The notes beneath the pieces are model-generated. The model searched no databases, had not been told where the DNA came from, and saw only the letters and a list, made by a program, of their open reading frames with translations. A program made the translations under genes and the position numbers. From an uncultured Polaribacter sp. (GTDB lineage Bacteria; Bacteroidota; Bacteroidia; Flavobacteriales; Flavobacteriaceae), in contig NZ_CANNFF010000010.1 in the NCBI RefSeq assembly GCF_947503855.1, positions 62,001-126,000 of the forward strand: 64,000 nt of DNA, in the 5' to 3' direction. Of this stretch, positions 45,179 to 54,516 are shown piece by piece (the stretch's first letter is position 1; every line of letters begins with the position of its first letter).

Positions 45179-47062
45179 ATGGAACAAAAAAAATTCGACT
45201 TCAATTCTTTTATTGGAATGATTTTATTGGGAGGTATCATTCTTTGGTGGATGAACACCAATCAACCAGAAACAGAAACTACTACAGATACTAAAACTAG
45301 TAAAGTTGTAGATTCTACAAAAACAAATACCCTTACAAATGCAGTTGTTAACGAAACTGCTTTTGAAAATGATTCAATTAAAAAGTTAGCGCTTACAAAT
45401 AAATTAGGCGCTTTTGCACAGAGTGCAATCACAGGTTCAGAAGGGGTTACTGTTTTAGAAAACAGCGTTTTAAAACTTACGATTAATAATAAAGGTGGGC
45501 AAATTAAAGAAGCCTTAATTAAGAATTATAAAACATATGACTCTTTACCTTTATATATAGTAAAAGATAATAATGCTTCTTTTAACATTAATTTTGGCAC
45601 TACAGACAATAGAATTTTAAATACGAAAAATTTATTTTTTAAACCGTCTTTATCTAAAAACGGAGAAAACCAGATACTTTCTATGAAATTAAAAGTATCT
45701 GAGACAAAGTATTTAGAATACAGATATGAGATGAAACCAAAAGACAATTACATGGTTGATTTTGCTATTCGATCTCAAGGTTTAAGTAATGTTATCAATT
45801 CATCAAATCCAATTAATTTAGATTGGAGCTTAAATGGTTACAGACATGAAAAAAGTTTGCGTACAGAAAACACCATGTATACCTACTTTTATTACAAAGC
45901 AGATGATGAAGTAGACTATATAAATGCCGGTAAATCTGAAGTTTTAAATGAGGTAGATTGGGTTGCTTATAAACAACACTTTTTTACGTCTAACTTACTA
46001 ACAGAAAAACCTTTTAGCAACGCAACAATTACGTCTACAGATTTAGTTTTAAATGAAGAAATTGATACGGTTTTTACAAAAAAATTCGAATTAAAAACAC
46101 CTTTAACATTATCTAATGGTGAGTTAAATTATAACATGAAATGGTTTTATGGCCCAAGTGATTATAATTTATTAAAAACCTATAAAGGTACAGATTTAGC
46201 AGAATCTGCTGATTTAGGTTGGGGAATTTTTGGTTTTTTAAACAGAACTATTTTTTATCCAGTATTTAACTTCTTAAAAGGGTTTTTATCTAACTATGGA
46301 TTGATTATCATTTTAATGACGATTGTTGTTAGAATCATCATGTCTCCATTAGTATATAAATCGTATTTATCGAGTGCAAAAATGAAGGTAATTAGACCTG
46401 AATTAACTGCCTTAAATGAAAAATACCCAGGTAAAGAAAACGCTATGAAACGTCAGCAAGAAACCATGGCTATTCAACGAAAAGCAGGTGTAAGTATGAT
46501 GTCTGGTTGTATACCCGCATTATTGCAAATGCCAGTTTTCTTTGCGTTGTTTAAATTTTTCCCAACAAATATCTCTTTAAGACAAGAAAGCTTTTTATGG
46601 GCAAACGATTTATCTTCATATGATACCATTTTTAAATTGCCTTTTAAAATTCCATTTTATGGAGACCACGTAAGTTTATTTCCAATTTTGGCCTCTATTG
46701 CTATTTTCTTTTACATGAAAATGAATCAAAGCCAACAAGCCAACATGCAAGCCCCCACGCAAGAAGGGATGCCTGATATGAGTAAAATGATGAAGTACAT
46801 GATTTACTTCTCTCCAATTATGATGTTATTTTTCTTTAATAACTATGCAAGTTCTTTAAGTTTGTATTACTTTATATCTAACTTATTAACCATTGCTATT
46901 ATGTTGGTTATTAAAAACTTTGTAATTGATGAAGAAAAAATTCACGCACAAATAGAAGAGAACAAAAAGCGTCCAGAAAAGAAAAAATCTAAGTTTAGAC
47001 AACGTATAGACGATGCGATGAAACAAGCACAAGAGCAACAAGCTAAACAAAAAAGAAAATAA
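45179..47062 (+). CDS. yidC: Membrane protein insertase YidC
   Basis: YidC puts proteins into the inner membrane, alone or with Sec. The 627-residue protein has an N-terminal anchor (FIGMILLGGIILWWM), a large periplasmic beta-domain (about residues 70-350), and the five-helix core. The core shows NYGLIIILMTIVVRIIMSPL, SGCIPALLQMPVFFALFKFF and MKYMIYFSPIMMLFFFNNYASSLSLYYFISN split across two helices. The basic tail (KRPEKKKSKFRQR) can bind ribosomes. Length fits the Gram-negative long form. Confidence 0.97.
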   Translation: MEQKKFDFNSFIGMILLGGIILWWMNTNQPETETTTDTKTSKVVDSTKTNTLTNAVVNETAFENDSIKKLALTNKLGAFAQSAITGSEGVTVLENSVLKLTINNKGGQIKEALIKNYKTYDSLPLYIVKDNNASFNINFGTTDNRILNTKNLFFKPSLSKNGENQILSMKLKVSETKYLEYRYEMKPKDNYMVDFAIRSQGLSNVINSSNPINLDWSLNGYRHEKSLRTENTMYTYFYYKADDEVDYINAGKSEVLNEVDWVAYKQHFFTSNLLTEKPFSNATITSTDLVLNEEIDTVFTKKFELKTPLTLSNGELNYNMKWFYGPSDYNLLKTYKGTDLAESADLGWGIFGFLNRTIFYPVFNFLKGFLSNYGLIIILMTIVVRIIMSPLVYKSYLSSAKMKVIRPELTALNEKYPGKENAMKRQQETMAIQRKAGVSMMSGCIPALLQMPVFFALFKFFPTNISLRQESFLWANDLSSYDTIFKLPFKIPFYGDHVSLFPILASIAIFFYMKMNQSQQANMQAPTQEGMPDMSKMMKYMIYFSPIMMLFFFNNYASSLSLYYFISNLLTIAIMLVIKNFVIDEEKIHAQIEENKKRPEKKKSKFRQRIDDAMKQAQEQQAKQKRK

Positions 47063-47070
47063 AAATAAAG

Positions 47071-47101
47071 AAACCGAAATTTTAAAATTTCGGTTTTTTT
47101 T
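47071..47101 (+). terminator. Terminator after yidC
   Basis: The palindrome AAACCGAAATTT/AAATTTCGGTTT with a T-run to 47101, 8 bp past the yidC stop. Confidence 0.85.
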
Positions 47102-47163
47102 ATGCGATAAAAAAATAATTTGTTATTTGAAATAAGTAAAGGTAAATTTAAAAGAGTTACTTT

Positions 47164-48300
47164 CTACTGTAACAGCTCTTTTAATTTTGTAATAGTGGTA
47201 TCTAAATCTTGTTTTGTAGTAAATTTAGAAAAAGAAAATCGTACAGAGGTTTTATCTTCTTCTCCATTTAATAAAATTTCTGAGAGTACATGTGACCCTT
47301 TATGGCTTCCACTTTGACAAGCACTACCCCCTGAAACAGCTATTCCTGCAAGATCTAAACTAAAAAGTAACATTGTATTTTTAACAGGAAAACGAACATT
47401 TAAAATTGTATAACTACTTTCATCTAAATGAGATGACAACCCGTTAAATTGTATTTTATCAGATATTTTTTTTAGCTCAGAAATAAAATACACTTTTAAG
47501 CTCTCTATGTAATTTTTATCTTTTTGTAAATTTTTAATTGCTATTTCTAAAGCTTTTTCCATCCCTAAAATTGCATGTACATTTTCTGTACTAGACCTTG
47601 CTCCTCTTTCCTGATCTCCACCATGTATCATTGGTAAAATACCAAAACCTTTTCTAAAAAAAGCAAAACCTACACCTTTGGGGCCATGAAATTTATGTGC
47701 ACTAGCCACTATAAAATCTAAAGGATTTTTTTGCAAGTCAATCGCATAATGCCCAATAGCTTGTACAGTATCAGAATGTAACAAGGCATTGTACTTTTTA
47801 CACAATAAACTTACTTTTTCTAAAGGTAAGAGATTCCCAATTTCGTTGTTAATCATCATTAAACTAACCAACGTTTTTTGTTTAGAATTTTGTAAAAGAC
47901 GCTCTAAATGGTTAATATTTATACCCCCATTTTCATCAAGCTCTACAAAGTCTAAAACAATATTATAAGTTTCTTCCAAGTAATTACAGGTATGCAAAAC
48001 TGCATGATGTTCTATTTTAGAAGTAATAACTCTTTGGATACCTAAATTTAAAACAGCATTATTTAAAATTAAATTATCTGCTTCTGTACCACTAGAAGTA
48101 AAAATAATTTCTTGCGCAGTAACATTAAAAAAACGAGCAATATTTTTTCTAGCAGTTTCTACTGCTGATTTTGCTTTTCTGCCAAATTGATGTGTAGAGG
48201 ATGGATTACCAAAGTTTTCTGCCATAGAAGTTTGCATGGTTGCAATAACTTCTTTGTCTATTGGTGTAGTTGCAGCATTATCTAAATACACTGTTTTCAT
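47164..48300 (-). CDS. Cysteine desulfurase (NifS/IscS-like)
   Basis: This PLP enzyme takes sulfur from cysteine for Fe-S clusters or tRNA thiolation. The 378-residue protein starts VYLDNAATTPIDKEV and has FTSSGTEADNLIL, EIGNLLPLE and the Schiff-base lysine in VASAHKFHGPKGVGF near residue 203. The catalytic cysteine lies in SGGSACQSGSHKGSHVL near residue 326. That loop and length suit the NifS/IscS class I group. No isc or suf partner genes are nearby; a Smr-domain gene lies 24 bp upstream. Confidence 0.93.
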   Translation of the reverse strand: MKTVYLDNAATTPIDKEVIATMQTSMAENFGNPSSTHQFGRKAKSAVETARKNIARFFNVTAQEIIFTSSGTEADNLILNNAVLNLGIQRVITSKIEHHAVLHTCNYLEETYNIVLDFVELDENGGININHLERLLQNSKQKTLVSLMMINNEIGNLLPLEKVSLLCKKYNALLHSDTVQAIGHYAIDLQKNPLDFIVASAHKFHGPKGVGFAFFRKGFGILPMIHGGDQERGARSSTENVHAILGMEKALEIAIKNLQKDKNYIESLKVYFISELKKISDKIQFNGLSSHLDESSYTILNVRFPVKNTMLLFSLDLAGIAVSGGSACQSGSHKGSHVLSEILLNGEEDKTSVRFSFSKFTTKQDLDTTITKLKELLQ

Positions 48301-48324
48301 TGTACAAAAATACGTTTTCTATTT

Positions 48325-48882
48325 TTACTCTTTTACATTTTGATAAATATAAACCTCTGTAGCTCCTAAACCATATTTTTTGTAAGAAGCATCGTAATAT
48401 TTAACTGGATATTTGTTTAATAAATTTTGTAATTCGGTTTTTAAAACGCCCTCTCCTACACCATGTATAAATACAATTTTAGAAATTCTTTTTTGTATGG
48501 CAAATACTACTTTTCTTTTTGCAGTATCTAATTGCAGGTTTAACATATCGTAATTATCTAAACCTTTTACAGATTTTACTAATTGATTGATATGCAAATC
48601 TACCTCTAAAACAACTTCTTGTTTTTGTTTCTTAAATAAACTTTCTTTGGGTTTATTTACGCTAATTTTTTCTTTTAAAAGCGCATTATTTATGTCTGAA
48701 TATTTCGATAATTCGTATTGTTCTTTTTCAATTTTAACCAATTCTTTTTCATCAAAATTAAACACCATACCATCTGTAGTTTCTACAGCGATAGTATTTT
48801 TATTGATAGCGATAACCTTTCCTTTTAAAACATCATCTAAAACAGCTACTTTATTACCAATTTCTAAACGCATTGTTAACAT
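48325..48882 (-). CDS. Smr-domain protein (MutS2-like C-terminal domain)
   Basis: Residues 1-60 of this 185-residue protein form a small KOW-like barrel (IGNKVAVLDDVLKGKVIAIN). Residues 95-185 are a Smr domain with EVDLHINQL and the IVFIHGVGEGVLKTEL nuclease motif (HGxG). Smr domains nick DNA or act on RNA at stalled ribosomes; the precise role here is unknown. Two in-frame ATGs (48882 and 48873) are possible starts. It precedes the cysteine desulfurase gene by 24 bp. Confidence 0.88.
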   Translation of the reverse strand: MLTMRLEIGNKVAVLDDVLKGKVIAINKNTIAVETTDGMVFNFDEKELVKIEKEQYELSKYSDINNALLKEKISVNKPKESLFKKQKQEVVLEVDLHINQLVKSVKGLDNYDMLNLQLDTAKRKVVFAIQKRISKIVFIHGVGEGVLKTELQNLLNKYPVKYYDASYKKYGLGATEVYIYQNVKE

Positions 48883-48912
48883 TATTTTAATTCAAAATAC
48901 TAAATAACAGCT

Positions 48913-48920
48913 TACTTTTG
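48913..48920 (+). promoter_or_regulatory. -7 promoter box (TACTTTTG) of the ArsC-like phosphatase gene
   Basis: This matches TANNTTTG, 17 bases before ATG 48938. No TTTG at -33. Confidence 0.45.
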
Positions 48921-48937
48921 CTACAAAAATACATAGT

Positions 48938-49570
48938 ATGGTACACACTTCTTCTATTTCTACAGAAAATTTCTTTAAAGAAGCAAATAAAAAAGTAAGT
49001 TTGACTGATGATCGAAAAACACTATTGCTTAGAATTTCTGAAAGTATTGCAAAAGAATACACAAAAAACGAGGTTGTAAATATTAATTTTATTTGCACAC
49101 ATAACTCTAGAAGAAGTCAACTTGGTCAAGTTTGGGCATTTTTTGCAGCACAATTTTTCGACTTAAATATTAACGCACTTTCTGGCGGTACAGAGGTTAC
49201 TGCTTTTTATAGAAACACTGTAAAAACCTTACAAAAAGTAGGTTTCGATTTTAAAATAGAAGATTTTTCTCATCAGAACCCAAAATATATTATTTCTTTT
49301 GATGGAAGCAAAAAAAGTATTTTAGGTTTTTCTAAAAGATTTGACGATCCTATTAACAAAGATCCTTTTATTGCAATTACAACTTGTAATAATGCGGATG
49401 CAAATTGCCCTTTTATACCCACTGCTTTAGAAAGATTTCATTTGCCTTTTGTAGATCCAAAAGCATCTGATGGCACAAAAGCACAAGAAGAAACTTATTT
49501 AAAAACAAACCAGCAAATTGCTGCAGAAGTGTATTTTATTTTCGAGAATGTTGAGAAATTAGCGCGTTAA
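48938..49570 (+). CDS. Low-molecular-weight protein tyrosine phosphatase / ArsC-like protein
   Basis: This 210-residue protein has the C-x5-R catalytic loop in FICTHNSRRSQ near residue 51, as in low-molecular-weight phosphatases and thioredoxin-type arsenate reductases. The late Asp in HLPFVDPKASD fits the general acid. The N-terminal 45 residues and the NADANCPFIP stretch are extra to the short ArsC form. Whether it reduces arsenate or removes phosphate cannot be told. No ars genes are nearby. Its stop overlaps that of the PPK2 gene (shared TTAA). Confidence 0.82.
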   Translation: MVHTSSISTENFFKEANKKVSLTDDRKTLLLRISESIAKEYTKNEVVNINFICTHNSRRSQLGQVWAFFAAQFFDLNINALSGGTEVTAFYRNTVKTLQKVGFDFKIEDFSHQNPKYIISFDGSKKSILGFSKRFDDPINKDPFIAITTCNNADANCPFIPTALERFHLPFVDPKASDGTKAQEETYLKTNQQIAAEVYFIFENVEKLAR

Positions 49571-50352
49571 ACTTCTAAATTTTTGTCATAAGGTATTCTC
49601 TCTAAAACGTGATTTATTACGTTAACTCTAGCTTCTGTTTTTCTATTTGCTCTAATTATTTTCCAAGGAGAAATTTTTGTATTAGTTTTTTTAAACATAG
49701 CATCTTTGTACTCTGTATATTGATCCCAAAGTAGCTGCGCTTTTTCGTCTAACTTGGTCATTTTCCACTGTTTAAGTGGATTTCTTTTAATATCTTCAAA
49801 ACGCTTGGCTTGTTCTTTTTTAGAAATAGACATGTATATTTTTACCAAATGAATACCTGATTCTAAAATCATTTTTTCAAAATCATTTACTTGATTCATA
49901 AAAATTTGATATTCTTCTTGTGTACAAAAACCATTTACAGGTTCTACGACTGCTCTATTATACCAACTTCTATCAAAAAAAACAATTTCTCCTGCTTTTG
50001 GGAACTGCTCTACATAACGTTGAAAATACCATTGAGACTGCTCATCTTTTGTGGGTTTTGGCAACGCAACAATACGCATATGACGTGGGTTTATACGTTC
50101 TGTTAATCTTCTAATGGCACCTCCTTTACCTGCAGCATCTCTTCCTTGAAAAACAATAATAATTCTTTCGTTATTATCTATAGCCCAAGTTTGCAATCGT
50201 ATTAATTCTACTTGTAATTTTTTTAATTTTTTCTGATAGTTTACATAACGCAAACCTCTTTCTAGATTAAAGGGTTCTTTAGACAATAATGCCAAAAGTC
50301 CTTTTTTTGTATTTAGTTTATTTACTTGTTTTTCAGTAAGTTTATCAACCAT
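49567..50352 (-). CDS. PPK2 family polyphosphate kinase, second of a pair
   Basis: This 261-residue protein has Walker A in IIVFQGRDAAGKGGAIRRL near residue 63, Walker B in IVFFDRSWYNRAVVEPVNGF and a lid with KRFEDIKRNPLKQWKMT. PPK2 enzymes move phosphate between polyphosphate and nucleoside mono- or diphosphates. It starts 5 bp after the other PPK2 gene, so the two come from tandem duplication. The exact direction and nucleotide preference cannot be told. Confidence 0.92.
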   Translation of the reverse strand: MVDKLTEKQVNKLNTKKGLLALLSKEPFNLERGLRYVNYQKKLKKLQVELIRLQTWAIDNNERIIIVFQGRDAAGKGGAIRRLTERINPRHMRIVALPKPTKDEQSQWYFQRYVEQFPKAGEIVFFDRSWYNRAVVEPVNGFCTQEEYQIFMNQVNDFEKMILESGIHLVKIYMSISKKEQAKRFEDIKRNPLKQWKMTKLDEKAQLLWDQYTEYKDAMFKKTNTKISPWKIIRANRKTEARVNVINHVLERIPYDKNLEV

Positions 50353-50357
50353 AAAAT

Positions 50358-51218
50358 TTAGTCTATATGTTTACTACTAGACCTATAGTAACGCATTACT
50401 ACGTTTGGGTCTGGTGTTAAAGTTATTTTTGCGCCTTGTTTATCATCATAATCAAACTGAGAAATAACATGCCTCATAGCTTCTAATCTTGCTACTTGTT
50501 TGTCATTTGTTTTAATCATTATCCAAGGGCTGTAAGAAGTATGTGTTTTAGAAAACATTTCTGCCTTGTAATGGGTATACTTATCCCAGAGTAATTGTCC
50601 TTGTTTATCAACAGGACTAAATTTCCATCTTTTTAATGGATTTTCTTTACGATCTTCAAATCGTTTTAATTGCTCATCTTTAGTAATAGATAGCCAAAAT
50701 TTTATAATAATTACGCCATCTTCATACATCATATGTTCAAACTCTGGCACTTGCACTAAAAACTCTTTGTATTGTTGCTCTGTACAGAAGCCCATAACGG
50801 GTTCTACTACAGCTCTATTGTACCAACTTCTATCAAAAAAAACAATTTCTCCTGGATTGGGTAATTCTTTTATATAACGCTGAAAATACCATTGGCCTTT
50901 TTCTATTTCCGTAGGTTTATTTAAAGCTACCAACCTTGATGAACGCGGATTTAAATGCTCCATAAAGCGTCTGATATTTCCTCCTTTTCCTGCGGCATCC
51001 CTTCCTTCAAAAATAACAGCAACACGTTTTTTTTCTTTAGAAATCCAACGTTGTAATTTTACCAATTCTATTTGCAATAATTTAAGCTCTTCTTCGTAAT
51101 AAAGTGTTTTTTTTACTTTGTTGTATAATGGGCTTTTATCTTTAATTAAATCGAGTAATTCTGAATTATTTTCTATACTCTGAAAATCTTCTGCAGTAAT
51201 ATTATTTTTTTTACTCAT
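50358..51218 (-). CDS. PPK2 family polyphosphate kinase, first of a pair
   Basis: This 286-residue protein has Walker A in AVIFEGRDAAGKGGNIRRFM near residue 70, Walker B IVFFDRSWYNRAVVEPVMGF and a lid ERFEDRKENPLKRWKFS (visible as LKRFEDRKENPLKRW). It is clearly related to its neighbour but well diverged, with an extra 25 residues at the ends. Two PPK2 genes in one operon suggest divided work, for example NDP versus NMP kinases driven by polyphosphate; this is inference. Confidence 0.92.
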   Translation of the reverse strand: MSKKNNITAEDFQSIENNSELLDLIKDKSPLYNKVKKTLYYEEELKLLQIELVKLQRWISKEKKRVAVIFEGRDAAGKGGNIRRFMEHLNPRSSRLVALNKPTEIEKGQWYFQRYIKELPNPGEIVFFDRSWYNRAVVEPVMGFCTEQQYKEFLVQVPEFEHMMYEDGVIIIKFWLSITKDEQLKRFEDRKENPLKRWKFSPVDKQGQLLWDKYTHYKAEMFSKTHTSYSPWIMIKTNDKQVARLEAMRHVISQFDYDDKQGAKITLTPDPNVVMRYYRSSSKHID

Positions 51219-51296
51219 ATATATTTTTTCGAAGTTTAAAAATATTAATTTTTTTTGTTAATTCGATTAAAAAAGATCATTTTAAAGAAGAATTTT

Positions 51297-51304
51297 TATA
51301 TTTG
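51297..51304 (+). promoter_or_regulatory. -7 promoter box of lpxR (TATATTTG)
   Basis: This matches TANNTTTG and ends six bases before ATG 51311, so the lpxR message would be nearly leaderless. The -33 is not clear. Confidence 0.45.
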
Positions 51305-51310
51305 TTTTTT

Positions 51311-52261
51311 ATGAAAAAAAACTTTTCGGTTTTATTTTTTCTGATAAGTGTTGTTATTTTTTCACAAAAAAAATACACAAAAGAAATTAGCATTATCACA
51401 GAAAATGATTTATATACTTCCACTTACTATGATAGATACTATACAAATGGGCTGTTTTTGTCTTATAGGTATGTAGCAAAGGAAGGTCATAAAAATTTAG
51501 AAAAAAAAATATTTGAGTTTACTGTTGGCCATAAAATGTACACTCCTTTTAAAGCGATCTTAGTAAATATAGAAAATCATGATAGGCCTTTTGCAGCCTA
51601 TTTTTATGGTAGTTTTGGCATACAAAAAGTATTTAAAAAAAATAATGCTTTAAAAACAACTTTTCAGATTGGTGTTATAGGTCCAAGTGCATTTGGTAAA
51701 AACTTACAAGATATTATACACAATATTTACGGTTTTAAAGAAGCTGTAGGCTGGAAATATCAAATTAAAAATGCTATTGGTTTAAATTTTAATGTAGCGT
51801 ATACCCAAAAACTTTTTAAGAAAACAGAAAAGTTTTTTGATGTTTTTTGGACAAACAGAGGTAAAATTGGCACAATTGATACAAACATCTCTTCGGGTTT
51901 TTTAACTAGAATAGGTTTTAAACCTTTGCAAAAACTAGCTAATTCTATAGCTTTTAAAACCAACATCAACAATACAAAAACCGCTTACTTTAGAGCTGTA
52001 GAATCGTTTCTTTTTATAAAACCAATCCTAAAATATACTTTGTACGATGCTACTTTACAAGGTAGTTTTTTAAATACAGGTAGTTTAGTTACAAATACAC
52101 TAAAACCTTTTGTTTTTAATCTACAAGTAGGATATCAGTTTACTGTAAACAGATTCAATTTTGCCTACATTTATAATTATCACTCAAACAAATCTAACAA
52201 CTTAAACGCTACTAATGGCCATACGTATGGCACCATTGGTATTAATTATTTACTAAAGTAA
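51311..52261 (+). CDS. Lipid A deacylase LpxR family protein (DUF2219)
   Basis: LpxR is an outer-membrane barrel that removes the 3'-acyloxyacyl chain of lipid A. From ATG 51311 the 316-residue protein has a signal peptide (VLFFLISVVIFSQ) and the family motif ITENDLYTSTYYDRYYTNG, in which the Asn-Asp pair is catalytic or calcium-binding. DRPFAAYFYGSFG and GVIGPSAFGKNLQDIIH follow, with the conserved histidine at the end. The C-terminus is barrel-like. Length matches. A start at 51302 (TTG) falls in the promoter. It converges on the RecD-like gene. Confidence 0.88.
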   Translation: MKKNFSVLFFLISVVIFSQKKYTKEISIITENDLYTSTYYDRYYTNGLFLSYRYVAKEGHKNLEKKIFEFTVGHKMYTPFKAILVNIENHDRPFAAYFYGSFGIQKVFKKNNALKTTFQIGVIGPSAFGKNLQDIIHNIYGFKEAVGWKYQIKNAIGLNFNVAYTQKLFKKTEKFFDVFWTNRGKIGTIDTNISSGFLTRIGFKPLQKLANSIAFKTNINNTKTAYFRAVESFLFIKPILKYTLYDATLQGSFLNTGSLVTNTLKPFVFNLQVGYQFTVNRFNFAYIYNYHSNKSNNLNATNGHTYGTIGINYLLK

Positions 52262-52265
52262 ATAC

Positions 52266-53684
52266 CTAGAAAAAATCGTCTTTAAAGCCTATTAAAAATA
52301 GTTTTTCTTGCGCTCTTGTAATGGCTGTATACAACCACCTAAAGTATTCTTTAGAAACACCATCTGGCAAATAAGGTTGCTCTATAAAAACAGTTTTCCA
52401 TTGGCCCCCTTGAGATTTATGACAGGTCATTGCATAAGAAAACTTTACTTGCAATGCATTAAAATACTTGTTCTTTTTAATCGCTAAAAACTGTTTGTAT
52501 TTAGATTTTTCGTCAGCATAATCTTCTTTTACAGCCTGGTATAATTTATTGGATTCCTCGTAAGTTAAAGACGGGCTCTCACTTGTTAGGGTATCTAAAA
52601 GTAATACTGTTTCAAAAGGATGCATCTCTGGATAATCAATCATTCTAATTTCTACCTCTGCAAACTTAAAACCATATAATTCTTTTATCGAGAAAATTTT
52701 TAAGACCTCACAAATATCTCCATTGGCAATAAAACCTGCTTTTGAGGATTCTGGTAACCAATAATAATTATTTTTAACAATCATTATGTAATCACCTGAA
52801 GAAATCTCATTTTCTTGCCCTCTGATATTGTACCTAATTTGCTGATTATATTGGTTAGCGCGTTTGTTGGATCGCACAATAAAAGCAGTGTCTTCTACAC
52901 CAAAATTATCATATGCAGAAACAATAGCATCTTCAACATCATAACCATCCTCTAATCTTTTAATATCTGGATAATTTAAATCAAAGGAAAAATTATTATG
53001 CTCATTTTTTAAAAGCAGTCTTAAAAAAGTAGCATTTGCCAAAATACCAGAATTTTCATGCTGACGCATTACTTCATCAAGCTCAATTTCTGTAACAGTT
53101 TTGTTAAATTGGTAAGCTAACGTATCTTTTTCTAATGCAGGAGAAACATTTAATTTTACAGGGGGTAATTGCGCTGTATCTCCAATAAAAATTAATTTAC
53201 AGTTTATCCCAGAATATACGTAAGAAATTAAATCTTCTAAAAGAGAGCTGCTATCAAACAATTGTTGATGTTGTTTTCCATCTGGTATCATAGAAGCTTC
53301 ATCTACAATAAAAATAGTATTTCTGTGTTTATTGGGCTGTAAAACAAAAGCGACAGAGCCATTACTTTGCTTTTTAGGAAAATAAATCTTTTTATGAATT
53401 GTAAAAGCTTGTTTTTTAGAATATACAGCAATTACTTTTGCAGCTCTTCCTGTTGGTGCCAATAAAACTGATTTTTTTCCAGCTGTCCATAAAGAATTTA
53501 CAAAGGCACCAATGGTTGTGGTTTTACCTGTACCTGCATAACCTTTTAACAAAAACAAGCTATCTTTCTCTTTATCAAAAACAAAACTACTTAATAAACC
53601 TAATAAATCTCGCTGTTTTGTAGTAGGTTTAAAAGGAAATTTTTTTAATAATTCTGTATAAAATTTAGCTGCAGTTTCTATCAT
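52266..53684 (-). CDS. RecD-like/UvrD-C superfamily 1 DNA helicase
   Basis: This is a 472-residue SF1B-type helicase. Motifs are Walker A KGYAGTGKTTTIGAF near residue 45, motif II FIVDEASMIPDG, IFIGDTAQLPPVK, AFIVRSNKRAN, MTCHKSQGGQWKTVFIEQ and the terminal YTAITRAQEKLFLIG. It is smaller than RecD of RecBCD and lacks nearby recB or recC genes, so it probably acts as a stand-alone 5'-3' helicase. Start is ATG; it diverges from the membrane-protein gene at 53788. Confidence 0.9.
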   Translation of the reverse strand: MIETAAKFYTELLKKFPFKPTTKQRDLLGLLSSFVFDKEKDSLFLLKGYAGTGKTTTIGAFVNSLWTAGKKSVLLAPTGRAAKVIAVYSKKQAFTIHKKIYFPKKQSNGSVAFVLQPNKHRNTIFIVDEASMIPDGKQHQQLFDSSSLLEDLISYVYSGINCKLIFIGDTAQLPPVKLNVSPALEKDTLAYQFNKTVTEIELDEVMRQHENSGILANATFLRLLLKNEHNNFSFDLNYPDIKRLEDGYDVEDAIVSAYDNFGVEDTAFIVRSNKRANQYNQQIRYNIRGQENEISSGDYIMIVKNNYYWLPESSKAGFIANGDICEVLKIFSIKELYGFKFAEVEIRMIDYPEMHPFETVLLLDTLTSESPSLTYEESNKLYQAVKEDYADEKSKYKQFLAIKKNKYFNALQVKFSYAMTCHKSQGGQWKTVFIEQPYLPDGVSKEYFRWLYTAITRAQEKLFLIGFKDDFF

Positions 53685-53700
53685 ATTTTAATTAAAACAT

Positions 53701-53708
53701 CAAAGATA
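53701..53708 (-). promoter_or_regulatory. -7 promoter box of the RecD-like gene (TATCTTTG)
   Basis: This is an exact TANNTTTG match on the minus strand, 16 bases before ATG 53684. The -33 is not at the expected spacing. Confidence 0.45.
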
Positions 53709-53751
53709 CATTGATTTGTAAATAAAAGTTTTTATCATTAAAAAAAAATTG

Positions 53752-53759
53752 TAGATTTG
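53752..53759 (+). promoter_or_regulatory. -7 promoter box (TAGATTTG) of the 53788 membrane-protein operon
   Basis: This matches TANNTTTG, 28 bases before ATG 53788. The region 19 bp upstream is TTTT, one base off consensus. Confidence 0.45.
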
Positions 53760-53787
53760 CGATAAGACTATTAAAAAATATTTAAAA

Positions 53788-54516
53788 ATGGGATTAATTG
53801 GAATGATTTTGGCTGCAGTATTAGTTGCTGTAATCTTAGCTATTGTTATAGTTAAGTTTTTACCTTTAAAATTAAGATGGATAGCATCCTTACTATTGTT
53901 ATTTTTAGCAATATTTCTAGGTTATAAAATTTATATGGGTATTATGGAACCTATCAACTTTAACAAAGATAAAGTTAAAAGATATGCTCCAGTAATTAAA
54001 AAACTTAAAATTATTAGAGATGCTGAAATTAAATTTAATGAAGCTACTGGTAATTATACAGCAGACAAAAATATTTTAATTCAATTTATAGATTCTGCTA
54101 AGTTAGCACTTACAAATACAAAAACTATTGTAGAAAAAGTTAACAGAGGTGGTGGTATTATTGATGAAGTTGAAGTTAGAGTAACAGATACTATTGGGTA
54201 TGAACCTGTATTAAAATACTTTAAAGACAGAGATTATAAAAATATGTTTAAAGTAACTGGTTCAGACAAAGAATTTGAATTAGAAACTGGAACTGTAGAA
54301 AAAATACCTGGTTTGGTAGTACCAACTTTTAGAGCAAGAACGTCTAAAGAGACCCTTTTAAAAGGTATGAATGAATCTTTAGTAAAACAAGAATTAGAAG
54401 CAATAGCAACAGACCAAATTAAAGGAGAATATGTTTCTGTTGGCTCTTTAGAAGAAGTAACAACAGGTGGTAACTGGCCACCATCTTACGATAAGAAAGG
54501 TGAAAATAAAGAATAG
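53788..54516 (+). CDS. Conserved membrane-anchored protein, unknown function
   Basis: This 242-residue protein has two close hydrophobic helices at the N-terminus (MILAAVLVAVILAIVIVKFL and WIASLLLLFLAIFLGYKIYM). A soluble domain follows with RYAPVIKKLKIIRDAEIKFNE near residue 65 and GNYTADKNILIQFIDS. It looks like a conserved Bacteroidota protein found upstream of DUF3822 and rsmD; I know no function. The next gene overlaps its end. Confidence 0.82.
   Translation: MGLIGMILAAVLVAVILAIVIVKFLPLKLRWIASLLLLFLAIFLGYKIYMGIMEPINFNKDKVKRYAPVIKKLKIIRDAEIKFNEATGNYTADKNILIQFIDSAKLALTNTKTIVEKVNRGGGIIDEVEVRVTDTIGYEPVLKYFKDRDYKNMFKVTGSDKEFELETGTVEKIPGLVVPTFRARTSKETLLKGMNESLVKQELEAIATDQIKGEYVSVGSLEEVTTGGNWPPSYDKKGENKE

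Noticed and set aside
45019..45261. Minus-strand frame of 80 codons between pyrG and yidC
   Set aside because: It overlaps the yidC start and promoter, has no recognisable motif and no good start context.
52700..52712. AAGACCTCACA match to the purC-fabV palindrome
   Set aside because: It is in the RecD-like coding sequence and lacks the second arm; probably chance.
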